This document shows, piece after piece, positions 28,043-36,599 of a DNA stretch of 64,000 nt; within the stretch, counting starts at the first letter, position 1; every line of letters starts with the position of its first letter. The position numbers were made by a program, and so were the translations under genes. This DNA comes from Planctomycetaceae bacterium (GTDB lineage Bacteria; Planctomycetota; Planctomycetia; Planctomycetales; Planctomycetaceae): positions 1 to 64,000 of the forward strand of contig JAWKUA010000022.1 of assembly GCA_041398785.1 (NCBI GenBank), read 5' to 3'. Below the pieces are notes generated by a model. That model made no database searches. It had not been told where the DNA came from and was given only the letters and a program-made list of their open reading frames with translations.

Positions 28043-28513
28043 CTACGGATTCGGAGACGGCTTCTGCGCGGGGATGCAGATGGCCCGAATCACGCCCTCC
28101 GAGTTCTGTTCCACGCTGGTGCCGGCCGAATAGGCGGCGATCCGCTTGATCGCGGTGACGACTTCGTCAGACACTCCTGCCGATTCCAGTTCTGAAACCG
28201 CGGGATCGGTGATTTCGAATCGGCCGCCGTGAGTCTGCACCTGGGAAATGATGGTCGCGACGTCGGCGCCGGATTCTGTCAGACGAACCAGATCAGCGTT
28301 CGTGAAATCGCCGGGCTGTTCGTCAGCCCGGGCAGATTCGTCGCCCACCGAAGATGGAGCGGCGTAGTCGTATCCGTCAAACATGTGCGTGAACGGGTGA
28401 GGAACCGATCTGTCTCGGGTGGACTGGCAGCCGCTGAACGCCGCGGCCAGCACCAGAATGGCAAGCAATCGCGCAACAACGTTCCGACCTTTGGACGTAA
28501 TGATCGTGTTCAT
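28043..28513 (-). CDS. Small lipoprotein of unknown function
   Basis: 156 residues. The N-terminus is a lipoprotein signal: basic start, hydrophobic ARLLAILVLAAA, then the lipobox FSGC with cysteine as the first mature residue. The mature part is hydrophilic and holds ADLVRLTESGADVATIISQV and GVSDEVVTAIKRIAAYSAG, a pattern I have seen described as short alpha-helical repeats but cannot assign. The start is supported by GGAGGAG six bases before the ATG (28511-28513). It stands alone and is convergent with the repeats. I do not know its function. Confidence 0.75.
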   Translation of the reverse strand: MNTIITSKGRNVVARLLAILVLAAAFSGCQSTRDRSVPHPFTHMFDGYDYAAPSSVGDESARADEQPGDFTNADLVRLTESGADVATIISQVQTHGGRFEITDPAVSELESAGVSDEVVTAIKRIAAYSAGTSVEQNSEGVIRAICIPAQKPSPNP

Positions 28514-28815
28514 GATCTCCTCCGTTAGCTCATTCGACCTCTTTCTGCCTGCAGCATAAATCGCTCGTCCCTGCGGCTGCCTTCGAACTGACGTCTTTCA
28601 GTTCGTGCACAGCCATTAACGCCGCGAACGCCCGCAGGTCGAGGGGCGAGTTTTCGAAATCGCGCGATTCCGAGGAGAGAAGTTTCTCCGGACGCTCGCG
28701 AACCGGCGAAATCCGCCGCGCGACTCGGAGTACCGGCGATCAATGTTCGCGCGGCGCGTTGCAGGGGCCGCAATTCGGGACGGAAAACATTAAAGCGAAA
28801 CGTTCCCGCAGAGCA
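28514..28815. other. Intergenic region, no gene seen
   Basis: 302 bases between two minus-strand genes. Nothing beyond the ribosome binding site of the lipoprotein is recognisable. Confidence 0.45.
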
Positions 28816-29199
28816 TTACGCTCGGTCTGTCATTTCGTCGGCGTCCAGACTGTGTGCAATCAGAGTTTCCATCGAAATGTGTTCGATGGCCGACATATGC
28901 GTCGCGCGCAGGACGAGCTTTGGAGCGACGCCGGCGTCCAGAGCTTCCAGCCATCGCGGCAGGCACAGGCACCAGCGATCGCCGTGTTTCAGTCCGGGAA
29001 ACCGGTACTGCGGCACGGGAGTGGTCAGGTCGTTGCCGACTCGTTTCGAGAACTCCAGAAACTCGTCGGTGACTTCGACGCAAACCGTGTGCATGCCGAC
29101 ATCGTCTCCGCAGGTATCGCATTTTCCGGTACGAAAGAATCCGGTCAGCGGATCACTTGAGCAGACCTGCAGATCTTCCCCAAAAACATTCTTGGCCAT
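28816..29199 (-). CDS. DUF2237 family protein
   Basis: 127 residues. The family core is present: NVFGEDLQVCSSDPLTGFFR, then GKCDTCGDDVGMHTVCVEVT, LTTPVPQYRFPGLKHGDRWC and ALDAGVAPKLVLRATHMSAI. The conserved cysteines (C13, CDTC and two later ones) and the acidic GDRWCLC motif are intact. The biochemical role of DUF2237 is unknown. It is transcribed alone, divergent from the small membrane protein gene with 237 bases between. Confidence 0.9.
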   Translation of the reverse strand: MAKNVFGEDLQVCSSDPLTGFFRTGKCDTCGDDVGMHTVCVEVTDEFLEFSKRVGNDLTTPVPQYRFPGLKHGDRWCLCLPRWLEALDAGVAPKLVLRATHMSAIEHISMETLIAHSLDADEMTDRA

Positions 29200-29436
29200 G
29201 GCTGATTGATGATTCCGGTGTGATTCAGGACATCAGAACGCACCGCCGAAAGTTGACGGCGATTGAGCAAAAACTGCCGATCTGACGGGTCGAATGGTAA
29301 GTTCCTTCGTGATCGCCGCCTAACCGTAAAGTTCCGCCCGACCGGAAACCGATCCAGTTTTCGAAGGACCATAGTTCCGTTGCGCAAATCTTGTAGCGGA
29401 AAACGCAGACGTCAATAGCGACGCCGGGGGATTGCC

Positions 29437-29928
29437 ATGGACGACACTCAAGAACTGACTTCGCGGTCCGCACCCCGTCCGGCCGAGCGGCAGGAAACGT
29501 CGGACACGACGACGGAGACTTCCGGCAAATCAAAACGCCGCAAGCTGGCAATTCTGATCCTGTTGCTGATGTTGGGAGCCGTATTTTCGGACGCCGGCTT
29601 CTTTTCGGGCGACAACCCGGAAACGTCGGCGGACACCCCTGAAATGGAAGAAATCGACGAGTTGCTGGCGGATTTTTCTGACGCCACCCGCTCGGCGTCA
29701 ACTCCTGACGAATGGGATCACGATGACCGGCTGTTTGGCAGTCGCGACGGTTCAACCGCGGTCACCACAACGTCACTGTCGACACAGCAGCCGCAGGATG
29801 CCGGTTTCACTCTGACAATTCCGACCAGCGCTTCGACACCACGCCCGGCGCCGTCGTCGGGTTACGCACCGTCGGCTGCCGCATCGCCGGGGATTCGCTT
29901 TACGGGTTCGATTCAGCCGGTTCGATAG
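29437..29928 (+). CDS. Small single-pass membrane protein of unknown function
   Basis: 163 residues. An N-terminal cytoplasmic part rich in Ser, Thr and Glu is followed by a basic stop (SGKSKRRK) and one transmembrane helix (LAILILLLMLGAVF, about 46-60). The outer part is acidic, then low-complexity (Ser, Thr, Pro, Ala) and ends in IRFTGSIQPVR. The start ATG at 29437 follows GGGGGA. The next gene on this strand, an ExeA-like ATPase, begins 78 bases later, so the two may be co-transcribed. I do not recognise a family. Confidence 0.65.
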   Translation: MDDTQELTSRSAPRPAERQETSDTTTETSGKSKRRKLAILILLLMLGAVFSDAGFFSGDNPETSADTPEMEEIDELLADFSDATRSASTPDEWDHDDRLFGSRDGSTAVTTTSLSTQQPQDAGFTLTIPTSASTPRPAPSSGYAPSAAASPGIRFTGSIQPVR

Positions 29929-30006
29929 CCCGGCGCCGCGGCTTTCCGCGAACTCCGTGATTCACGTCATCGTCCTCCGAAACTCTGTCAACCGGGCCGG
30001 GCTGAA

Positions 30007-30846
30007 ATGTACGAGGCATTCTGGGGCTTTACTTCGAAACCATTTGGCGGCCGGCAGGCGCTGGAAGCTCCCGCGTCGTCGCGATCGCAGCAGACGGCAT
30101 TGCTGCGGCTGAATTACGCCTTCGACAACGGTTCCCGCGCTGCGGCTGTGGTCGGAAGCTGCGGGCTGGGGAAGTCACAGGTCATTCGTCTGCTAAAGGC
30201 TGAACGGCCTGAACGAAGGAACGTGATCTCCGTCGTGTTTCCGTCGCTGAGTCCGCTGGAACTTCTGCGGATTGTCGCGGACGACATCAATCCGGGTCAT
30301 TCGTCAGCGCTGGAATCGGCACCGATGGACGCGGTGCTGCTTTCAATTCGGACGTCACTTCGCCGTCTGGCGGACGGATTGCATCAGCAGGGCGGCGGTC
30401 GTCAGACGGTGATCTGCTTCGATGACGCTCACCTGCTGTCGTCCGACGCAATGACCTGTGCGATTCAGTCGCTGCTGAATCTTGCCGACATTGAATCCCG
30501 CAGCGAACTGTGTGTTGTGCTGGCCGGTCAGCCGGTGCTGGTATCGCGTCTTGTCCGGCAGCCGCAGTTGAACGAACGCATCGGCGTGGTCGCTACGCTG
30601 CAGGGCTTTGGCTTCGCGGAAATGGTCAACTACGTTACGTCTCAACTGGCTTCTGTCGGTTGTTCGCGGCAGGTCTTCACGGAAGCAGCGCTGCGGAGCC
30701 TGTACGATCTCAGCCACGGCAATCCGAGGCGGATCAATCGCCTGTGCGACATGGCTCTTCTGGTCGGCTGCGCGGATCGGTGCTCTGAAATCACGGAACG
30801 CGAGCTGGAAGCTGTGGCCGCGGAACTGATGCCCGCGGCGGCATGA
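30007..30846 (+). CDS. ExeA/GspA-like AAA+ ATPase
   Basis: 279 residues. The N-terminus MYEAFWGFTSKPFGG is the usual start of ExeA-like ATPases, which have YxxFxLxxxPF. Walker A is GSCGLGKS (about residues 57-64), Walker B is VICFDDAH and a sensor-like region is CVVLAGQP. The C-terminal part includes HGNPRRINRLCDMALL, as in the family. There is no transmembrane segment or peptidoglycan-binding extension, so it is shorter than ExeA (about 550 residues). ExeA homologues assist type II secretion, and related TniB/TnsC-type ATPases serve transposons; no transposase is visible, so I favour a cell-envelope or stand-alone role. Confidence 0.85.
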   Translation: MYEAFWGFTSKPFGGRQALEAPASSRSQQTALLRLNYAFDNGSRAAAVVGSCGLGKSQVIRLLKAERPERRNVISVVFPSLSPLELLRIVADDINPGHSSALESAPMDAVLLSIRTSLRRLADGLHQQGGGRQTVICFDDAHLLSSDAMTCAIQSLLNLADIESRSELCVVLAGQPVLVSRLVRQPQLNERIGVVATLQGFGFAEMVNYVTSQLASVGCSRQVFTEAALRSLYDLSHGNPRRINRLCDMALLVGCADRCSEITERELEAVAAELMPAAA

Positions 30847-30952
30847 TGTTTCGGGGAATCGACCCATTGCGCCGACGCCTGAGTTGCGGGATCTGACGGT
30901 TTCGCGACAATCGCATGCGGTTTGCCGTTACCTGCACGCGTCGCCGATTTCC

Positions 30953-32299
30953 ATGTCAGATTCTTCCCATCCGTCCACATCGCCGGTTGGCCAGTCGATT
31001 CAGTACGACCGGTTTCTGGACTGCGTTCATTGCGGACTGTGTACGTCGGCATGTCCGACCTACGTCGAGACCGGCAACGAAAACGATAGTCCCCGCGGAC
31101 GAATCTATCTGATGCGTTCCGTCGTCGACGGGCGGCTGGATCTGACCGACAGAGTCAGGGAGCATCTGGATCTGTGCCTGGACTGCAGAAGCTGTGAAAC
31201 GGCGTGTCCTTCGGGAGTTCAATACGGTCGGCTGCTGGAACCTTTCCGCGTTGAAATGCACCGTTCCGAAACTCCCGCCGCCGGTTTGTCACCCGATGAT
31301 TCCGGCAGGCCCGACTGGTTCCACCGGTGGATTCTGCACGGGCTGTTTCCAAACCGCCGGCGCATGGCGTGGGCTCTGACGCCCGCGCGTTGGATGCAGA
31401 CGCTGAAAGTCGATCGGATGCTCGAAAGCACCGGTCTGACAAAGCTGCTTCCGGGACGATTGCGTCGAATGCAGCAGCAGTTACCGGTCCTGCAAAAACC
31501 GCTGCCTCCGCTTCCGGAGCTGTTGCCCGCAAAGGGAGACCGCCGCGCGACGGTCGGGCTGTTTCTGGGATGCGTCGCCGATGCGATGTTTCGGCGAGTC
31601 CACTGGGCGACAGCTCGCGTACTTCAGGAAAACGGCTGCGATGTCCTGGTGCCGAAAAGTCAGAACTGCTGCGGAGCAATCCATTATCACAGCGGATCAT
31701 CCGGTCCGGCTCTGCAACTGATGCGTCAGAACACGCTGGCGTTTGAACTGAACACGCTGGACGCGATCATCGTCAACGTGGCCGGCTGCGGAGCGATGCT
31801 GAAGGACTATTCGCACATCGCCGACGAACTGAACGGCGACGATGACGAACGTCTGCCGGCATTTGTCGCGAAAGTTCGTGACGTGTCCGAGTTCCTGGCT
31901 GAACTCGGGCCGGTGAAACCCTCCGGCGCGATCAACGCGGTCGTCGCCTACCAGGACGCGTGCCATCTGCAGCACGCGCAGAAGATTCGCCAGCAGCCGC
32001 GCGACCTGCTGCAGATGATTCCCGGCATCCGACTGAAGCCGATCGCCGAACCGGAACTGTGCTGCGGAGCTGCCGGAAGTTACAACCTGACTCAGCCGGA
32101 GATGGCGGATCGTCTCGGCCGGCGCAAGGTGGCGAATCTGCTGGCCGTGGAACCCGACCTGATCGTCAGCGGCAATGCCGGCTGCTCACTGCAGTTGCAG
32201 GCTCAGCTAAAGCAGCAGGGCCGCGCGGTCCCGGTTCTGCACCCGATGGAACTGCTGGATCTCAGCTACCGCAACGCGAAACTGTCGGACCTGAGCTGA
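30953..32299 (+). CDS. glcF: GlcF-like iron-sulfur subunit (glycolate oxidase / heterodisulfide reductase type)
   Basis: 448 residues. Two 4Fe-4S motifs lie near the N-terminus: CVHCGLCTSACP and CLDCRSCETACPSG. Two CCG domains follow, each a cysteine-rich unit: GCVADAMFRR with NCCGAIHYHSG, and DACHLQHAQKIRQ with CCGAAGSYNLTQP. This is the order in GlcF, which carries electrons from FAD-bound GlcD/GlcE in glycolate oxidation. I chose the ATG at 30953 because upstream codons are atypical. No glcD or glcE is adjacent; the neighbouring genes are an ATPase and a TadE gene. The call is therefore to the GlcF family, with glycolate as the likeliest substrate. Confidence 0.85.
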   Translation: MSDSSHPSTSPVGQSIQYDRFLDCVHCGLCTSACPTYVETGNENDSPRGRIYLMRSVVDGRLDLTDRVREHLDLCLDCRSCETACPSGVQYGRLLEPFRVEMHRSETPAAGLSPDDSGRPDWFHRWILHGLFPNRRRMAWALTPARWMQTLKVDRMLESTGLTKLLPGRLRRMQQQLPVLQKPLPPLPELLPAKGDRRATVGLFLGCVADAMFRRVHWATARVLQENGCDVLVPKSQNCCGAIHYHSGSSGPALQLMRQNTLAFELNTLDAIIVNVAGCGAMLKDYSHIADELNGDDDERLPAFVAKVRDVSEFLAELGPVKPSGAINAVVAYQDACHLQHAQKIRQQPRDLLQMIPGIRLKPIAEPELCCGAAGSYNLTQPEMADRLGRRKVANLLAVEPDLIVSGNAGCSLQLQAQLKQQGRAVPVLHPMELLDLSYRNAKLSDLS

Positions 32300-32389
32300 G
32301 CAGCGCCGGGGCGGCATGACGTGCACTCGCGGCGCAGACTGCGCGGCTGCAAATTGCGTGCACCAAATCGCCGGCGAATTCTGCGAATC

Positions 32390-32854
32390 CTACGGAGCGG
32401 GAATGCCGTCGTAGCGCTCGGTGGCCAGAGTCACTTCCGAAGTCACATTCGCCGAGCTCATCCACCGCGGAATCAGAATTGAGTTCGCGGCAAAGCTCAG
32501 CGTGATGCGGACGGTCACTTCCCGCGTGGCATCCGTGATGACGGCGGGAGTCACGGTGACGTTCAGGTTATTGGCGCCGACGATGCTCATGATTCGCCGC
32601 GCTTCCGCTTCGCCGGTGGCCGCGACGGCTCCGGGCACCACCAGTTTTCGGCAGCCTTCGTAGGCCGCGTTGTTGGCGGTGTTGCGAATGTTGTTCATGT
32701 TGGCGAACTCAATCCCGGCAAACAGAAAGATGAAGAACGGGATCGCCACCAGTGTGAATTCAACCGCCGTTGTTCCCTTCCGGGATTTCTGACGGGATGG
32801 CTGTAAGGCGCCGACGCCGTAGCGGGAGCGCTGCAGGGGTCGATGTGTTTTCAT
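32390..32854 (-). CDS. TadE-like pseudopilin/assembly protein
   Basis: 154 residues. After a basic N-terminus is the TadE signature RKGTTAVEFTLVAIPFFIFLFAGIEFA, with the conserved glutamate inside the single hydrophobic helix. An extracytoplasmic domain follows. TadE-like proteins are minor components or assembly factors of Tad (Flp) pili, and in planctomycetes they occur with VWA-bearing TadG-like proteins. It ends a four-gene minus-strand set, 10 bases after the VWA gene at 32865. No TadA, TadB or TadC is seen within the window, so a complete pilus system is not established here. Confidence 0.85.
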   Translation of the reverse strand: MKTHRPLQRSRYGVGALQPSRQKSRKGTTAVEFTLVAIPFFIFLFAGIEFANMNNIRNTANNAAYEGCRKLVVPGAVAATGEAEARRIMSIVGANNLNVTVTPAVITDATREVTVRITLSFAANSILIPRWMSSANVTSEVTLATERYDGIPAP

Positions 32855-32864
32855 GGCGAATTTC

Positions 32865-33935
32865 CTATTCGGTCAGCAGAGTGGGCAGGTTTGCGGCGAT
32901 TTCCTCAAACACGGCAATCAGCGAAGCCTGGTCATCGGCATGCCAGTGCTGGCCGCCTCCTTCGCTGGCAACCAGTTGCATCCACGCCTGATCGGCTGAG
33001 GAACTGAATGTGATCGTGTGGACCGTGATGCCGTAGGTGACGTGAGCGTCGCGGGATTCGATTTCCGGATTTATGCCGGTGTTGTGAATTCCGTCGGTCA
33101 TCACCACCAGGGTCTTTTGTGCCGTCGGGCGGGCAAACGCCGGATCGGTCACAGCGATCCGTCCCTGCTTTGATGCCTTGCCGATCGCTGTGAAACCGCC
33201 CGGAGAAAGATTGTTGACCGTGGTCATGATCGTCGGATAGGAAAGCGTCATGTCCTGGTCATTGCTGGATGTGGTGGAATACGATGCGACTCCGACCAGT
33301 TCATCCTGCGGTGTCGTGGCAAGAGCATTCAGAAACGCCTGCACGGCGACTTTCAGATCGGTCCAGCGAGTTCCCGTTGGCGTTACCGTGTTCATCGATC
33401 CGGACCGGTCCAGCACCAGCACAACGTCGCGGTCGATCTGTGTGGCCGTGGCCGTCTTAAGCGGTTCGAAGATCTTGCGTGTGAACAATCCGGCAAACAG
33501 CATCGGCACCGGTCCGGTGGCCGATCCCGAACGGCGGTCTCCCCAGACACGAGTCGCGTTGATGTCATTATCCGTGTCCAGACGGGGCGAAAACACATAG
33601 CCGCCGAATCCGTCCGGAGCCGAGTTGCCAAAAATGACGTCCGTCGGAGCCAGGACCAGCGGAACACCCGCGACCTGATTGTGCAGGGCGGCCGCATTCG
33701 CCCAGGACCGGGCAATTGCGGTGTCCTGGCTGCGGCTCAGCATGCGGCTTCCCGACCGGGCTGCCGCGTCCGTGGCCGTTCGAAGTTCCGTCCGGGTCAA
33801 CTGCATCCATGCAACGTTGATGGCAAAGATCGCGAACGCAAGGATGACGGGCAGGCAGACCAGAATCAGAATCAGCATCGCCCCGCGGCGAGCCCGGCTG
33901 CATGGGCCATCTCCGCAGGTGAGAAAACGTTTCAT
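32865..33935 (-). CDS. TadG-like protein with VWA domain, copy 2
   Basis: 356 residues. The N-terminal helix is GAMLILILVCLPVILAFAIF (TadE/TadG-like), followed by a conserved INVAWMQLTRTELRTATDAA. A VWA domain has the MIDAS motif VVLVLDRSGSM, GFTAIG for the later threonine and VVMTDGIHNTG for the aspartate. It is a close paralogue of the gene at 34086-35156: both have 356 residues, share the same domain plan and end HADDQASLIAVFEEIAANLP. The pair probably presents a metal-dependent adhesion site at the cell surface or in the periplasm. The upstream copy ends about 150 bases before this one starts. Confidence 0.88.
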   Translation of the reverse strand: MKRFLTCGDGPCSRARRGAMLILILVCLPVILAFAIFAINVAWMQLTRTELRTATDAAARSGSRMLSRSQDTAIARSWANAAALHNQVAGVPLVLAPTDVIFGNSAPDGFGGYVFSPRLDTDNDINATRVWGDRRSGSATGPVPMLFAGLFTRKIFEPLKTATATQIDRDVVLVLDRSGSMNTVTPTGTRWTDLKVAVQAFLNALATTPQDELVGVASYSTTSSNDQDMTLSYPTIMTTVNNLSPGGFTAIGKASKQGRIAVTDPAFARPTAQKTLVVMTDGIHNTGINPEIESRDAHVTYGITVHTITFSSSADQAWMQLVASEGGGQHWHADDQASLIAVFEEIAANLPTLLTE

Positions 33936-34085
33936 GGCTTCAGAATTCCTTCGTGTGGTCGTGTGGCCCGCAGGATTCGGATCGGGGGGATTCCGCCGGG
34001 GATGACGGCGTTTGTTGTTGAGGTCATCGTGGAAGTTTGGTGAACAGCATGGAATGTTCCGCCGATCAGGAACATCGCCGGCGGA

Positions 34086-35156
34086 TCATTCGGTCAGCAG
34101 AGTCGGAAGGTTGGCGGCGATCTCCTCAAACACCGCAATCAGAGACGCCTGGTCGTCGGCGTGCCAGTGCTGACCGCCTCCTTCGCTGGCCGTCAGTTCC
34201 ATCCAGGTCTGATCCGCCGCGTCGCTGAACGTAATTGTGTGAACGGTGACGCCATAGTTGACGTGAGCGTCCAGCGATTTGATTTCAGGATTCACGCCGG
34301 TGTTGTGAATGCCGTCGGTCATCACCACGATCGTCTTCTGAGCCGTCGGTCGAGCGTAGGTGATGTCGGTGACGCTCAGTCGGCCGGCTTCGATGCCTTC
34401 CCCGATCGCCGTCATACCGTCGGGAGTGAAGCTGTTGACAGTTGTCATGATACCGGCGTAGTTCAGCGACAGATTCAGATCGCGTGACGCTGTTGTGGAG
34501 TATGTCGCCAGGCCCACGAATTCGTCCTGAGGCGTTGATGCCAGGGCATTCAGGAACGCCTGCACGGCTGCCTTCAGGTCGGACCAGCGTGTACCGGTCG
34601 GCGTCACGGTCGCCATGGATCCCGAACGGTCCAGTACCAGCAGCACATCACGGTCGATCTGCATCGCCGTCGCGGACTTCACCGGTTCAAACGCCGACGT
34701 CGTAAACAGTCCTGTGTACAACATCGGAACGGCTCCGGCGGCGGATCCGAATCGCCGGTCCCCGGTGACTCGCAGTCCGTTGATATCCGGGTCCGTATCC
34801 AGACCGGGAGTGAAGACGTATCCGCCGTATCCGTTGTCTGTCGCGTGACCGAAGACCACGTCGCCCGGCGCGACCACCATCGCCTGACCACCGACGGTGT
34901 TCTGTGCCGCGGCCTGGATGGCCCACGATCGAGCCGTGGCGGGACTCTGGCTGCGACTCAGCATGCGACTTCCTGCTCGCGCCGCGGCGTCGGTGGCCGT
35001 ACGAAGTTCGGTTCGTGTCAACTGCATCCACGCCACGTTCAGCGCGAACACAGCGAAGGCCAGAACAATCGGCAGGCAAATGACAATGAGGACGACCATC
35101 GTTCCTCGCCGATTTGCGCCGGACGTGAGTCTTTTTGGAAATGGCAGGCGTCGCAT
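34086..35156 (-). CDS. TadG-like protein with VWA domain, copy 1
   Basis: 356 residues, with the same layout as its neighbour at 32865-33935. The N-terminal membrane helix is GTMVVLIVICLPIVLAFAVF, then a TadE/TadG-like stretch with ATDAAARAGSRMLSRSQ. The VWA domain has VLLVLDRSGSM, GMTAIGEGI and IVVMTDGIHNTGVNPEI, which together form a full MIDAS. Most differences between the copies are in the middle (residues about 60-140). The stop is 150 bases before copy 2, and the gene starts four bases after the TadE-like stop at 35161, which suggests translational coupling with that gene. Confidence 0.88.
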   Translation of the reverse strand: MRRLPFPKRLTSGANRRGTMVVLIVICLPIVLAFAVFALNVAWMQLTRTELRTATDAAARAGSRMLSRSQSPATARSWAIQAAAQNTVGGQAMVVAPGDVVFGHATDNGYGGYVFTPGLDTDPDINGLRVTGDRRFGSAAGAVPMLYTGLFTTSAFEPVKSATAMQIDRDVLLVLDRSGSMATVTPTGTRWSDLKAAVQAFLNALASTPQDEFVGLATYSTTASRDLNLSLNYAGIMTTVNSFTPDGMTAIGEGIEAGRLSVTDITYARPTAQKTIVVMTDGIHNTGVNPEIKSLDAHVNYGVTVHTITFSDAADQTWMELTASEGGGQHWHADDQASLIAVFEEIAANLPTLLTE

Positions 35157-35160
35157 GGCT

Positions 35161-35589
35161 TTAGAACTCCTTCATCATCGTCGCTCTCGCGGCAATCTGC
35201 TGGTTGTCGTAGAACCATCCGCGAACGACAGAATTCGAAGAACCCGGCGCCGACACGGTGACGGTAATCCACGTTTCCGGCGGCATCGATTCGAAATTCA
35301 CGGGACTGATCGTCACCACGGCACCGCTGACGTTGCGTGCCGTCAGAATGCGATCGGCGGCCGTATTCACTTTGGCAGTATCACCGCTTGTCGTCACCGC
35401 GGCCCGAATCCCTTCGTAGGCGGCGACGCTGAGCGTCTGCTTCAGATAGATCATCGAGCAGGCTTCGATGGTACCGATCAGCAGAATCATCAGCAGCGGC
35501 AGGCACACGGCAAACTCAGCCGCAGCAGCTCCCGATCGCTTCGATGCGACCTGTGAACGATGCCGACCGGCTGCGAAGTGCTTTTTCAT
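35161..35589 (-). CDS. TadE-like protein
   Basis: 142 residues from the ATG at 35587-35589, chosen over an upstream in-frame ATG because MKKHFAAGRHRSQ leads straight into the family motif. That motif is GAAAAEFAVCLPLLMILLIGTIEA, with the conserved glutamate and a single hydrophobic helix, and the rest is extracytoplasmic. It differs substantially from the TadE-like gene at 32390, so the two are diverged members rather than a fresh copy. It is the first gene of the four-gene minus-strand set (TadE, VWA, VWA, TadE). Confidence 0.85.
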   Translation of the reverse strand: MKKHFAAGRHRSQVASKRSGAAAAEFAVCLPLLMILLIGTIEACSMIYLKQTLSVAAYEGIRAAVTTSGDTAKVNTAADRILTARNVSGAVVTISPVNFESMPPETWITVTVSAPGSSNSVVRGWFYDNQQIAARATMMKEF

Positions 35590-35776
35590 GAATCTTGCTC
35601 CTGTTCGCCGTTGGACGTCTTGATAACGAACCACGGCAACTGAATTTGAAGATCGCGCCCGCGTCTGCAATGTTCAATGACTGGCTGGAGATTGTCCGGA
35701 CCGGCATCCCGCCGTGTTCCGGAAGTGTGTTGCGTTCAGCGGGTCCGCCACGAAGTCATTCGCCGTGGCTGGTCAC

Positions 35777-36295
35777 TCAGACTTCCGCCAGTTCCTGTTC
35801 GTCAGCGGTCTGTTGGGCGGCTGCGTCTGTTTGGCCGGCTTCGCCGATGTGCAATTCGCGGACAGCCTCTTCAACGGGATCGGATCCCGAGTTCCTCAGG
35901 ACGCTCACCATCTTGTTGAACGAATCCGGCAGGTCATTCCACATGTCTCCCTTGCGGAATTTCAGCGGCGGTACAGACTCGTTGTTGGAAAGGTGCTTGA
36001 CGGTATCACGCAGGCGGCAGATCGGTCCGACGATGCGATTGCTGACAGTCAGCGTATCGCGGATAAAAATCGGCAGCAGACACAACAGCGCCACCATGTA
36101 GGGTCCGTTGTTCGACCAGAATGACTGCAGGTGTCCGTTCAGTCCCCGGAAGGGATCGGTCATGAACTGAGCGATCAGTCCGAACACGGCTCCACCGACA
36201 ATGAACGTGCAGAAGTGCATGACGAATCTCATGGCCAGCGTCCACTGCATTCTTGCGTCGACGACGGATTTCTTTCGCTGTTCTGATCTCGCCAT
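35777..36295 (-). CDS. Two-TM membrane protein with HAMP-like linker
   Basis: 172 residues from the ATG at 36293-36295. There are two transmembrane segments: MRFVMHFCTFIVGGAVFGLIAQ and YMVALLCLLPIFIRDTL. A HAMP-like helical linker follows, with SNRIVGPICRLRDTVKHLSN, a P-box-like pattern, then KFRKGDMWNDLPDSFNKMV. The C-terminus is acidic and glutamine-rich. HAMP modules carry signals in sensors; there is no kinase or methyl-accepting domain, so its partner is unknown. It lies just upstream of the TadE-like gene on the same strand (187 bases). Confidence 0.72.
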   Translation of the reverse strand: MARSEQRKKSVVDARMQWTLAMRFVMHFCTFIVGGAVFGLIAQFMTDPFRGLNGHLQSFWSNNGPYMVALLCLLPIFIRDTLTVSNRIVGPICRLRDTVKHLSNNESVPPLKFRKGDMWNDLPDSFNKMVSVLRNSGSDPVEEAVRELHIGEAGQTDAAAQQTADEQELAEV

Positions 36296-36599
36296 GACGG
36301 CACTCTCCGGGAATCGTGGTGTTGCTCTTGTTGCGCAAATCGAAATGAACTCAGACCGCCCGACGGTGAGATACCGGTTGCGGGAAACATCATTCAACGG
36401 GGCAAGCGTTGGTCAGAATCGAACCGTCTGCTGACGGCTGCGGTGGGAATTCCCGCGAATCGTCACGCAGCGGACTTAGTCGTAACGATTTCTCCGCCGT
36501 GTTTTCAAAACGCCACATCGGCGAAGTGAGCTCAGCCGACAGCGACCGCCGGGCGTTTTCCCTGACGCCGAGGGAATTATTTCCAGGCCGACATGCGCA

